Shown piece by piece: positions 27,711 through 36,729 of a stretch of DNA of 40,772 bases. Position 1 is the stretch's first letter, and the number at the start of each line of letters is the position of its first letter. Source of the stretch: Vallitaleaceae bacterium (GTDB taxonomy: Bacteria; Bacillota; Clostridia; Lachnospirales; Vallitaleaceae); contig JAOZKH010000001.1 in NCBI GenBank assembly GCA_029935405.1, positions 55,129 through 95,900 of the forward strand, read 5' to 3'. A program made the translations under genes and the position numbers. The notes beneath the pieces are model-generated. The model searched no databases and had not been told where the DNA came from. It was given only the letters and a program-made list of their open reading frames with translations.

Positions 27711-29009
27711 TTAATTGGATAAAAGGTTAATATCATCAAAAAATCCAGGATAAGAAATAGTAATACATTCACTATTATTGATGGAAGTATCACCTTTAGC
27801 AATTAAGGCGGCGATTGCTAAACTCATAGCCACTCTGTGGTCATCATAGCTTTCTACATAAGCACCTTGTAGTTGGTTACCACCTTCAATAATCATACCG
27901 TCATCAGTAGAAGATATACATACATTCATTTTAGTAAGTTCGGCGACCATCGTATCAATTCTATTACTTTCCTTTACTTTTAATTCTTTGGCATCTTTAA
28001 TGATAGTTTGCCCTTCTGCAACAGCAGCAGCAACACAAATAACTGGTATTTCATCTATGAGAGTGGGAATAATAGCACCGTCAACAATGGTCCCGGTTAA
28101 TTTACTAGATTTTACAAGTATATCGGCTCTAGGTTCTTCATTAATTACTCTTATATTGGTTAGTTCAATATTTCCATTCATTCTTTGTAAAATTTTTATT
28201 ATACCATCTCTAGTAGGATTAATTCCAACATTTTTAAGAAGAATTTCACTATTAGGAACAATTAGGCCTGCAACTAGAAAAAAAGCAGCTGAACTAATAT
28301 CACCAGGTATATCGATTACTGTAGCCTCTAAGTTAGGGTTTGCTTGAATTGTTATAGTTGAATTAATAGTAGAGACATTTGCTCCAAGAGACATTAGCAT
28401 TAGTTCACTGTGATTACGTGATAAATTTGGTTCGATTATAGTTGAGGCAGAATCAGCGTATAATGTGGCTAACATAATACAGGACTTAACTTGTGCGCTT
28501 GCAACCTTAGAGTGATATATAATTCCATTTAAATTATTAGGTTCAATTATAAGCGGAGCTAATCCGTTACCTGAAGCTGACTTTATGGATGCATTCATTT
28601 GAGTGAGTGGATCAATAATGCGTTGCATTGGTCTTTTGACTATAGAAGTGTCTCCTGTAAGACTTGAAGAAAAGTTTTGTCCGCTTAGTATACCACTGAC
28701 AAGACGCATTGTAGTTCCACTATTGCCTACATTTAATCTGCTAGTAGGTTTACAAAGTCCATGCAGACCTTTTCCTTTTAAATAAAAAGACGTAGGTGAA
28801 GTAAAGTCGATTTCTATTCCCATGTGTGAAAATATGGAAGCAGTAGACAAACAATCAGCTCCATTTAAGAAGCCCGTAACTTTAGTAGTACCTTTTGCTA
28901 AAGAACCAAACATAATGGAACGATGTGAAATGGATTTGTCTCCAGGTACTGTAATAATGCCTTTTAATGATGATATACGATTTAATTTCATATTATTATG
29001 TGTAAACAC
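27711..29009 (-). CDS. aroA: 3-phosphoshikimate 1-carboxyvinyltransferase (EPSP synthase)
   Basis: VPGDKSISHRSIMFGSLAKGTT, LNVGNSGTTMRLVSGIL, KESNRIDTMVAEL, SYDDHRVAMSLAIAAL. Start is GTG 29009 or ATG 28991. Confidence 0.97.
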   Translation of the reverse strand: MFTHNNMKLNRISSLKGIITVPGDKSISHRSIMFGSLAKGTTKVTGFLNGADCLSTASIFSHMGIEIDFTSPTSFYLKGKGLHGLCKPTSRLNVGNSGTTMRLVSGILSGQNFSSSLTGDTSIVKRPMQRIIDPLTQMNASIKSASGNGLAPLIIEPNNLNGIIYHSKVASAQVKSCIMLATLYADSASTIIEPNLSRNHSELMLMSLGANVSTINSTITIQANPNLEATVIDIPGDISSAAFFLVAGLIVPNSEILLKNVGINPTRDGIIKILQRMNGNIELTNIRVINEEPRADILVKSSKLTGTIVDGAIIPTLIDEIPVICVAAAVAEGQTIIKDAKELKVKESNRIDTMVAELTKMNVCISSTDDGMIIEGGNQLQGAYVESYDDHRVAMSLAIAALIAKGDTSINNSECITISYPGFFDDINLLSN

Positions 29010-29091
29010 ATACTCCTATTCTTAAGTATTGTCGATTAGAGTGTGAAAATATATTTATTATATTAACAAATTAATATAATTATCAATAACA

Positions 29092-30183
29092 TTAATTATC
29101 AATAACATTATAATTTAATGCTTTAATGAATTTTTTGCCTTTTGCAACGCTAGATTCATCATAAAATAATATTTCTAAAACACCTTCGTAATCTTCACGG
29201 TTATTATTAATACCAATGTTCTTGATACTAATATTGTTAACAGCTAAGTGAGTGGCTATTGTTGCAATCACACCTGGTTCGTCATTAATATCAATAGCGA
29301 TACTATGAGATTTTTCGAGACTACCTCTGATTTTATGTTGAAATGTATTCCGATATGTTCTAGATTGATCAAATAGATTGTATAAATTATCTTTATCTAA
29401 ATCACCTATGGATTTTTTAATAGAATCTATCATACCTTGATAAATATTTAAAATTTCTATAACTGAATCTTTATTTGCAAGACATATTTGTTGCCACATT
29501 TCAGGTGAAGAAGATGCGATTCTTGTAAAATCCTTAAAACCGCCGGCTGCTAGGGTGTACATTTCTTTGTTTTCATTATCTAAATTTTCCACCATATTTA
29601 CAAGAGTAGAAGCAAGAATGTGTGGAACGTGACTAATGGCTGCAACGATATAGTCATGTTTCTTAGAATCTAGTATTATAGGTAATCCATGGAGGCATTC
29701 AATCATTGTTTTCATACTGGTAATATATTCAATAGGACAGGATTTTTCAGGGGTGAGAATATAATAAGCATTTTCAAAAAGTTCTGGTTTTGTAGCACTA
29801 AAACCAGATTTTTCAGAACCGGTCATTGGATGCCCGCCAATGAAGTATCCATTAAATTCTATTGGTTCGAAAACTTTATATATATCATTCTTAGTGCTAC
29901 CTACATCAGTGACAACAACATTTTGTTTGAGATAAGGTTTAAGTTTATTAAATAACATAATATTAACATTGATAGGACAACAAAGCACGATTAAATCACA
30001 ATCAGAAAAGGTTTTAAAGTCGGTAACATTATAATCAATAGCACCTGAGTTAAGTGCTACAATAGCAGATTCTTGATTGCGATTATAACCATAGATTGTT
30101 GTATTATAATTATATTTTTTGAGAGCTCTTGCAAGAGATCCTCCAATAAGTCCAAGTCCTAATATTCCGATTTTATTAAACAT
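29092..30183 (-). CDS. tyrA: Prephenate dehydrogenase with C-terminal ACT domain
   Basis: KIGILGLGLIGGSLARALKKY, TDVGSTKNDIYKVFEP, FIGGHPMTGSEKSGF; C-terminal IDINDEPGVIATIATHLAVNNISIKNIGI (ACT). Confidence 0.95.
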   Translation of the reverse strand: MFNKIGILGLGLIGGSLARALKKYNYNTTIYGYNRNQESAIVALNSGAIDYNVTDFKTFSDCDLIVLCCPINVNIMLFNKLKPYLKQNVVVTDVGSTKNDIYKVFEPIEFNGYFIGGHPMTGSEKSGFSATKPELFENAYYILTPEKSCPIEYITSMKTMIECLHGLPIILDSKKHDYIVAAISHVPHILASTLVNMVENLDNENKEMYTLAAGGFKDFTRIASSSPEMWQQICLANKDSVIEILNIYQGMIDSIKKSIGDLDKDNLYNLFDQSRTYRNTFQHKIRGSLEKSHSIAIDINDEPGVIATIATHLAVNNISIKNIGINNNREDYEGVLEILFYDESSVAKGKKFIKALNYNVIDN

Positions 30184-30254
30184 ATGTTTCCTCTCAGTAT
30201 AAATAGTGTGAATACAAGTTGAATTATAACGTATATATTGTTTGTATTAAAGCA

Positions 30255-30283
30255 ATTTTACAAGGTTTTTAATAACAAGTCAA
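30255..30283 (-). promoter_or_regulatory. Promoter for tyrA-aroA
   Basis: On the minus strand: TTGACT, 17-nt spacer, TAAAAT. Confidence 0.6.
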
Positions 30284-30405
30284 CACTTAAAAGCATTAAA
30301 GTGATTAACGGAAAATTCTGAATATAACAAAATAAAAGGAAATTTGGAAGTTATGTTGAATATTATCATTAACAGTATCAAAATATTTTGAACGGGGGAA
30401 TACTA

Positions 30406-32481
30406 ATGAAAATTTATTCATCAGAACAAATTCGAAACATTGTCTTATTGGGCCATGGTGGCGCAGGAAAGACAACACTTGCCGAAGCAATGGCCCATGT
30501 TGATGGTTTAACAAAGAGACAAGGGAAAGTAACAGACGGTAATACTATATCTGATTTCGATAAAGAAGAAATCAAAAGAGGATTCTCGATTAATACATCT
30601 TGCATTCCTATTGAATGGGATGATTGTAAAATAAATATTTTGGATTCTCCAGGATATTTTGATTTTGTTGGAGAATCAAAGCAAGCCACTAGAGTAGCTG
30701 ATAGTGCTATTATTGTTGTATCTGGGAAATCAGGAGTTGAAGTTGGTACTGAAATTGCTTGGGAACATGCTGAAGAAATGAATATTCCGAAGGTTATTTT
30801 TGTTACGGATATGGACGATGATAGAGCAAGCTTTAAGAGAGTATTAGATCAACTTAGAGTTTCGTTTGGTAAGGTTATTGCGCCATTCCAAGTACCGATT
30901 CGAGAAGGTGAACACTTTGTTGGATTTGTTAATGCGGTTAAAATGCGTGGTAGAAGATTTGTAGAAGATCATGTTGAACAATGTGATATACCTGAAGGAA
31001 TGGCAGATGAAATTGATCCTGTACGCGAAATGATTCTTGAAGCAGTTGCTGAAAGCAATGAAGAATTAATGGATAAATATTTTGAAGGTGAAGAATTTAC
31101 TCTTGAAGAAATTCAAAGTGCTCTTCATGCTGGTGTAGTTGATGGTTCAATCGTTCCAGTGTTATGTGGTTCAGGTATTGATAATACAGGTGTTGGCGTA
31201 TTAATGTCAGCTATTTGTAAGTATATGCCAGCTCCTAAGGAAGAGCATACTGAAGTGATTGGTTATGATCCTGATACTGAAGAAGAAATACATGTTATCT
31301 GTGATAAAAATGAACCTGCTTCAGCATTAGTTTTTAAAACTATTATCGATCCATATATTGGTAAAGTATCTTTATTTAGAGTTTATTCAGGTGTTATTAA
31401 GAAAGATGATGTTTTATATAATTCTATAAAAGACGAAACAGAAAAAATACCTCATATTTATATTTTAAGAGGTAAAGAGCAAATTGAAGTTGATGAAATT
31501 AGAGCTGGAGATATAGGAGCATTTGCAAAACTTAATAATGTTAGTACTGGTGATACACTTTGTTCTAAAGATCGCCATGTTAGACTTAAGGGTATTGATT
31601 TCCCTGAATCTCTTGCATATAGAGCTATAGTGCCTAAAATAAAAGGTGAGGAAGACAAGATAGCTTCAGGATTACATAGATTGATGGAAGAAGACCCGAC
31701 TATTAAGATTGTAATGGATACTGAGAATCATCAGGAATTATTATATGGTGTAGGGGGACAACATCTTGAGATTATTATAAGTCGTCTTGAAGAAAAATTC
31801 AAAGTTAAAGTTGAACTTTTAAAACCTAAGATTCCATATAGAGAAACTATTAAGAAAAAAGTTAGAATCAGAGGTAGACATAAGAAACAATCTGGTGGTC
31901 ACGGACAATATGGTGATGTTATAATTGAGTTTGAACCATCAGGTGATTTAGAAACCCCATTTATTTTTGAAGAAAAAGTGGTTGGTGGTTCTGTTCCTCG
32001 TAATTACTTCCCAGCAGTTGAAAAAGGATTGCAAGATTCAATAGGAAAAGGTGTTCTTGCAGGATATCCGTTTGTAGGACTTAAAGCAACATTAGTTGAT
32101 GGTTCTTATCACGCAGTTGACTCTTCAGAAATGGCGTTTAAAATTGCTACACAAAACGCATACAAAGAAGGGATAGGTCAAGCAAAACCTATCATATTAG
32201 AACCAATTGCATCAGTTAAAGTACTTATTCCTGATGATTATATGGGTGATATTATGGGTGATCTTACAAAACGCCGTGGTAGAGTCCTTGGTATGAACCC
32301 TATAAAGGGCAAACAAGAAATTGAAGCTGAAGTACCAATGGGTGAAATGTATGGTTATTCAACTGATTTACGCTCTATGACTAGAGGTCGTGGTGTATTT
32401 ACTCTTAAATTCGATCGATATGAAGAAGCGCCAAGAGACGTTCAAGAAAAAGTTATCAAAGAAAGAACAGACGACGAATAA
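30406..32481 (+). CDS. Elongation factor G-like GTPase (EF-G paralog)
   Basis: IRNIVLLGHGGAGKTTLAEAM, RGFSINTS, ILDSPGYFDF, FVTDMDDDRA; EF-G domain IV/V motifs HKKQSGGHGQYGDV and YSTDLRSMTRGRGVFTLKF. Start ATG 30406 after GGGGGA. Confidence 0.9.
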   Translation: MKIYSSEQIRNIVLLGHGGAGKTTLAEAMAHVDGLTKRQGKVTDGNTISDFDKEEIKRGFSINTSCIPIEWDDCKINILDSPGYFDFVGESKQATRVADSAIIVVSGKSGVEVGTEIAWEHAEEMNIPKVIFVTDMDDDRASFKRVLDQLRVSFGKVIAPFQVPIREGEHFVGFVNAVKMRGRRFVEDHVEQCDIPEGMADEIDPVREMILEAVAESNEELMDKYFEGEEFTLEEIQSALHAGVVDGSIVPVLCGSGIDNTGVGVLMSAICKYMPAPKEEHTEVIGYDPDTEEEIHVICDKNEPASALVFKTIIDPYIGKVSLFRVYSGVIKKDDVLYNSIKDETEKIPHIYILRGKEQIEVDEIRAGDIGAFAKLNNVSTGDTLCSKDRHVRLKGIDFPESLAYRAIVPKIKGEEDKIASGLHRLMEEDPTIKIVMDTENHQELLYGVGGQHLEIIISRLEEKFKVKVELLKPKIPYRETIKKKVRIRGRHKKQSGGHGQYGDVIIEFEPSGDLETPFIFEEKVVGGSVPRNYFPAVEKGLQDSIGKGVLAGYPFVGLKATLVDGSYHAVDSSEMAFKIATQNAYKEGIGQAKPIILEPIASVKVLIPDDYMGDIMGDLTKRRGRVLGMNPIKGKQEIEAEVPMGEMYGYSTDLRSMTRGRGVFTLKFDRYEEAPRDVQEKVIKERTDDE

Positions 32482-32497
32482 ATATGTGAATAAAAAT

Positions 32498-32531
32498 AAA
32501 AATAGCTATCACATTTGTGGTGGCTATTTTT
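32498..32531. terminator. Terminator after the EF-G paralog
   Basis: AAAAATAGC(32498-32506)/GCTATTTTT(32523-32531) with an extended paired stem. Confidence 0.85.
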
Positions 32532-32652
32532 GGAGTTGTAGAAATATTATCATTAGGTAATATTTCTTTAGATATTAAAGCAACTATGTTATACTTTTAC
32601 AAGAGGAATGGAAATTATGATAAACTAATATCTTAGTACAGGAGGATTTGAA

Positions 32653-33900
32653 GTGGCTAAAAAGATACGACTTTCAAAAAAAGAAAAAAGTTGGATAATG
32701 TACGATTGTGGTAACAGTGCATATTCAATGGCTATTACAACAGCATTATTCCCTGTGTATTTTGGAATGATGAAAACTGGCAATAGTATGGATTTAGGTT
32801 TTATTAATTCAGCTGCAAGTATTTTTGTTGCAATATTAAGTCCAATACTTGGAACAATTGCAGATTATAAAGATTATAAGAAGAGATTTTTTGTATTTTT
32901 TGCTGCAATGGGTATTGTTATGACTACTATGTTAACATTAGTACCACAAGGTCAGTGGTTTATACTTGGGATTGTTTATATTCTTACTGCTATTGGATTT
33001 TCAGGCGCAAATATATTCTATGATGCCTTTTTAGTTGATGTTACAAATGATGAGAATATGGATTCGATTTCTACGAAAGGTTTTGCATTTGGTTACATAG
33101 CAAGTGTTGTTCCCTTTATGATATCTCTTGTTGCAATACTAGCAATAGGACTTGATAAAGCAATTGGATTTCAGTTGGCATTTTTGATTACAGCATTATG
33201 GTGGGGAGCTTTTACCATACCAATGATAAAAAATGTTACACAGATACATTATATTGAAAGAGAACCAAATCCTATTTCAAAAAGTTTTATAAGAATAGGA
33301 AAAACATTCAAAAAAATTCGTGCATATAAAACTGTATTTGTATTTATAATTGCATATTTCTTATATATTGATGGTGTTGATACAATCATTAAAATGGCAG
33401 TTCCATATGCCACAGAGACATTAAATCTTAATCCGAATGATATTGTATTTCTTCTTGGAATACTATTAGTTATTCAGATAATTGCATTCCCATGTGCGTT
33501 ATTATATGGAACTCTTGCTAAAAAATATAAAGCTAAACGAATGATTATTGTGGCTATAATTACCTATATCGTTGCAGTTTTCTTTGCGTTTTTCATGACG
33601 CAGTTATGGCATGTATTTATTCTAGGTGCTTTAATTGGCTCAGCACAAGGTGGTATACAGGCACTAAGTCGTTCGTATTTTGCTTCAATTATACCTAAGA
33701 AAAATGCGAATGAATTCTTCGGATTTTATAACATCTTTGGTAAATTTGCCGCAATTATTGGTCCTTTATTAATGGCTCTTACAACTAGAATAACAGGTGA
33801 AGCAAGATATTCAATGTTAGCAATAGTACCATTATTTGTTATTGGTTTAATCATATTTTTAACATTACCAGAGGATACGAAAGCTATGGAAGAAGTATAA
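32653..33900 (+). CDS. MFS transporter, UMF1/Atg22-like family
   Basis: WIMYDCGNSAYSMAITTALFPVYF, GFSGANIFYDAFLVDV, GSAQGGIQALSRSYFASIIPKKNANEFFGFYNIFGKFAAIIGP. GTG start, AGGAGG RBS. Confidence 0.9.
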   Translation: MAKKIRLSKKEKSWIMYDCGNSAYSMAITTALFPVYFGMMKTGNSMDLGFINSAASIFVAILSPILGTIADYKDYKKRFFVFFAAMGIVMTTMLTLVPQGQWFILGIVYILTAIGFSGANIFYDAFLVDVTNDENMDSISTKGFAFGYIASVVPFMISLVAILAIGLDKAIGFQLAFLITALWWGAFTIPMIKNVTQIHYIEREPNPISKSFIRIGKTFKKIRAYKTVFVFIIAYFLYIDGVDTIIKMAVPYATETLNLNPNDIVFLLGILLVIQIIAFPCALLYGTLAKKYKAKRMIIVAIITYIVAVFFAFFMTQLWHVFILGALIGSAQGGIQALSRSYFASIIPKKNANEFFGFYNIFGKFAAIIGPLLMALTTRITGEARYSMLAIVPLFVIGLIIFLTLPEDTKAMEEV

Positions 33901-33992
33901 TAATTGTAAGGTTAGGATATGAAAAGATTAACATAATACTTCTGACACATTGACATTTAAATAGACTACAATAATGTAGAGGAGAGATAAAT

Positions 33993-34421
33993 ATGCCAAG
34001 ACCTATAAAATGTAGAAAAGTAAGATTTATTCCGGACAAAAAGTATTTTACCCCTTCTCCAAATGAAGTAGTTGAAGAAAATATTATTAAATTAGAAGAA
34101 CTTGAGGCAATGAGACTTAAAGATATAAAAAAATTATCTCAGGAAGAAGCGGCAGTATTGATGCAAGTCTCAAGACAAACATTCCAAAACATTATAGATA
34201 GTGCAAGAAGAAAAGTAGCATTGTCATTAACTGAAGGAAAAGCTATTAGAATATGCGGTGGTAATTATAAGATTAAAGATTGTAAACTTCACTGTAATCA
34301 TTGTGGTAAAAATTATATATACACACATATTCAAGACAAAGAAAAATGTCCAATATGTAAATCAGATGATGTAATATGCCAAACAAAAGGTAGAAAATGC
34401 CATTCAGGATGTAGTACATAA
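33993..34421 (+). CDS. DUF134 (UPF0251) DNA-binding protein with C-terminal cysteine-rich module
   Basis: MPRPIKCRKVRFIPDKKYFTP, LEAMRLKDIKKLSQEEAAVLMQVSRQTFQNIIDSARRKVA; C-terminal CNHCGKNY...CPICKSDDVIC. Confidence 0.92.
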   Translation: MPRPIKCRKVRFIPDKKYFTPSPNEVVEENIIKLEELEAMRLKDIKKLSQEEAAVLMQVSRQTFQNIIDSARRKVALSLTEGKAIRICGGNYKIKDCKLHCNHCGKNYIYTHIQDKEKCPICKSDDVICQTKGRKCHSGCST

Positions 34422-34438
34422 AAACGATTCACAATCGA

Positions 34439-34491
34439 CCCGACCTCCAAAAGTTAAACTATAAAATTTAACTTTTGGAGGTCGGGTTTTT
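34439..34491. terminator. Strong terminator, perfect 20-bp inverted repeat
   Basis: CCCGACCTCCAAAAGTTAAA (34439-34458)/TTTAACTTTTGGAGGTCGGG (34467-34486), then TTTTT. Confidence 0.9.
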
Positions 34492-34548
34492 AATGTGCTA
34501 AGAAAGTATTGACACATGGATATAAAAATGTTAATCTTACTGTAGTTT

Positions 34549-34572
34549 AAATCCTAGTTATTTAGTAGGAAT
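34549..34572. promoter_or_regulatory. Putative Rrf2/IscR operator upstream of iscR
   Basis: Imperfect palindrome AATCCTA-N9-TAGGAAT (core TCCTA/TAGGA perfect) just 5' of the RBS. Confidence 0.5.
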
Positions 34573-34585
34573 TAAGGAGGTATAC

Positions 34586-35059
34586 ATGAAACTGTCTACA
34601 AAAGGAAGATATGGTCTAAGAGCAATGCTTGATTTAGGGCTTAACTCGAAGGACTGTGCTGTGTCAATAAAGAGTATTTGTGAGCGTCAAGGTATATCAG
34701 AAAATTATCTTGAACAAATTGTAGCAACCCTTAAAAAGGCCGGATACGTTAAGTCAACAAGAGGTCCTAAAGGTGGATATTCATTAATGAAAGAACCTAT
34801 AGAAATTTCTGTCGGTGATATACTAAGAGTATTAGAAGGTGACTTGAATCCGGTTGATTGTACAATAGTTAATGAAAACAAAGCTTGTGATGATTCGGAA
34901 TTATGTGTTACAAAATTTGTTTGGAAAAAAATAAGTGAGAGCATTAATCAGGTTGTGGATAATATTTCATTGAAAGATTTAATGAATGAACAATATTGTA
35001 TTGATAAAAACAATGAATCAGCAATTATGAACAATATAGATAAAAAGAGGTGTAAATAA
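34586..35059 (+). CDS. iscR: Rrf2 family transcriptional regulator, IscR-like
   Basis: MKLSTKGRYGLRAMLDL, ISENYLEQIVATLKKAGYVKSTRGPKGGYSL; three Cys in DCTIVNENKACDDSELC; followed by iscS-iscU. Confidence 0.93.
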   Translation: MKLSTKGRYGLRAMLDLGLNSKDCAVSIKSICERQGISENYLEQIVATLKKAGYVKSTRGPKGGYSLMKEPIEISVGDILRVLEGDLNPVDCTIVNENKACDDSELCVTKFVWKKISESINQVVDNISLKDLMNEQYCIDKNNESAIMNNIDKKRCK

Positions 35060-36282
35060 TGGATAAAAAAATATATTTAGACTATGCAGCAACAACGCCG
35101 GCTAGACAAGGAGTTATTGATGAAATGTTACCGTATTTTGGTGAATATTATGGAAACCCTTCAAGTATATATGAATTTGCTCAACATAATAAAGAGGCTA
35201 TTGATAAAAGCCGAGATATTATTGCAGAAGCAATTAAAGCTAAAGCTCAAGAAGTGTTTTTTGTTTCAGGAGGAACTGAAGCTGATAATTGGGCAATAAG
35301 AGGTATTGCAGAAAATTATAAGTCAAAAGGAAACCATATCATTACTACAAAAACAGAACATCATGCAGTAATACATACATGTGATTTTTTGAAAAAAAAT
35401 GGATATGAAGTTACATATTTAGAGGTGGATGCAGATGGACTTGTTAACATAGATGATCTTAAGGCTGCAATTAAAGAAACGACAATTTTAGTTACTATTA
35501 TGTATGCTAATAATGAAATAGGAACAATACAACCAATCAAAGAAATAGGTAAAATTTGTAAAGAAAATGGCGTAATATTTCATACAGATGCCGTTCAAGC
35601 ATTTACACATATTCCAATTGATGTTAATGAAATGAATATAGATCTTATGAGTATGAGTAGCCATAAAATCTATGGACCTAAGGGAATAGGTGCTTTATAT
35701 GTTAGAAAAGGAATAAGGTTAAGAGCGCTTATTCATGGAGGAGCTCAAGAGAGAAACCGTCGCGGAGGTACTGAAAATGTACCAGCAATCGTTGGATTTG
35801 GTAAGGCTGTTGAAATCGCTTTGCCAGAGCTTACAGAAGAATCAAAAAGACTTGAGAAATTAAGAGATTATTTTATTGAATTAGTTCATGAAAAGGTACC
35901 CTATGTTAAGCTTAATGGACATAAAACAAAACGTTTGCCTAATAATGTAAATATAAGTTTTGAATTTATTGAAGGTGAATCATTACTTATTATGCTTGAT
36001 ATGAAAGGTGTTTGTGCTTCGAGTGGTTCGGCTTGTACATCTGGATCACTAGATCCTTCGCATGTACTCCTTGCTATTGGATTGCCTCATGAGATTGCAC
36101 ATGGTTCTTTAAGAGTGACAATAGGTATTTCTACTACTAAAGAAGAGCTTGAGTATGTAGCAGACTCACTTGTAACGATTGTTGCAAGACTTAGAGAAAT
36201 GTCACCAGTATATGAAGATTATATAAATAAAGAAATTGAATCTATTATAGAGACTAAATATAATTTGGAAGGAGTAATATAA
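35059..36282 (+). CDS. iscS: Cysteine desulfurase
   Basis: IYLDYAATTPAR, SSHKIYGPKGIGALYVRKG, GVCASSGSACTSGSLDPSHVLLAIG (active-site Cys loop). Confidence 0.97.
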   Translation: MDKKIYLDYAATTPARQGVIDEMLPYFGEYYGNPSSIYEFAQHNKEAIDKSRDIIAEAIKAKAQEVFFVSGGTEADNWAIRGIAENYKSKGNHIITTKTEHHAVIHTCDFLKKNGYEVTYLEVDADGLVNIDDLKAAIKETTILVTIMYANNEIGTIQPIKEIGKICKENGVIFHTDAVQAFTHIPIDVNEMNIDLMSMSSHKIYGPKGIGALYVRKGIRLRALIHGGAQERNRRGGTENVPAIVGFGKAVEIALPELTEESKRLEKLRDYFIELVHEKVPYVKLNGHKTKRLPNNVNISFEFIEGESLLIMLDMKGVCASSGSACTSGSLDPSHVLLAIGLPHEIAHGSLRVTIGISTTKEELEYVADSLVTIVARLREMSPVYEDYINKEIESIIETKYNLEGVI

Positions 36283-36716
36283 TGTATACTAAAAAAGTTA
36301 TGGATCACTTTACAAATCCTAGAAATATGGGTGATATGGATAATGCTGATGGAGTAGGTACAGTAGGAAACGCAAAATGTGGAGATATAATGCGTATCTA
36401 TCTTAAAGTTGAAAATGGAATTATTGAGGATTGTAAGTTTAAGACATTTGGTTGTGGAGCAGCAGTAGCTACAAGTAGCATGGCTACAGAACTTGTACTA
36501 GGTAAAACTATAGAAGAAGCTCTTCATGTTACTAATAAAGCGGTTATGGAAGCTCTTGATGGATTACCAAAAGCAAAAGTGCATTGTAGTCTATTAGCAG
36601 AAGAAGCTATTCAAGCAGCTTTATGGGATTATGCTCAGAAGCACGATATTACAATTGAAGGATTAGAACCACCTAAAGAAACTGACCATCATGAAGAAGA
36701 GGAAGAAGATTTTTAG
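36282..36716 (+). CDS. iscU: Fe-S cluster scaffold protein IscU/NifU-like
   Basis: [61 protein letters not shown]. Confidence 0.96.
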   Translation: MYTKKVMDHFTNPRNMGDMDNADGVGTVGNAKCGDIMRIYLKVENGIIEDCKFKTFGCGAAVATSSMATELVLGKTIEEALHVTNKAVMEALDGLPKAKVHCSLLAEEAIQAALWDYAQKHDITIEGLEPPKETDHHEEEEEDF

Positions 36717-36729
36717 AAAGTGGTGTGTT

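Noticed and set aside
27988-28347. 119-aa plus-strand ORF inside aroA
   Set aside because: Fully antisense to a well-conserved aroA with all signature motifs; no RBS or recognisable family. Treated as a shadow ORF.
30184-30405. T-box or amino-acid riboswitch leader for tyrA-aroA or the EF-G paralog
   Set aside because: A minus-strand promoter is visible, but the tyrA leader is short, with no T-box consensus, specifier stem or terminator/antiterminator pair.
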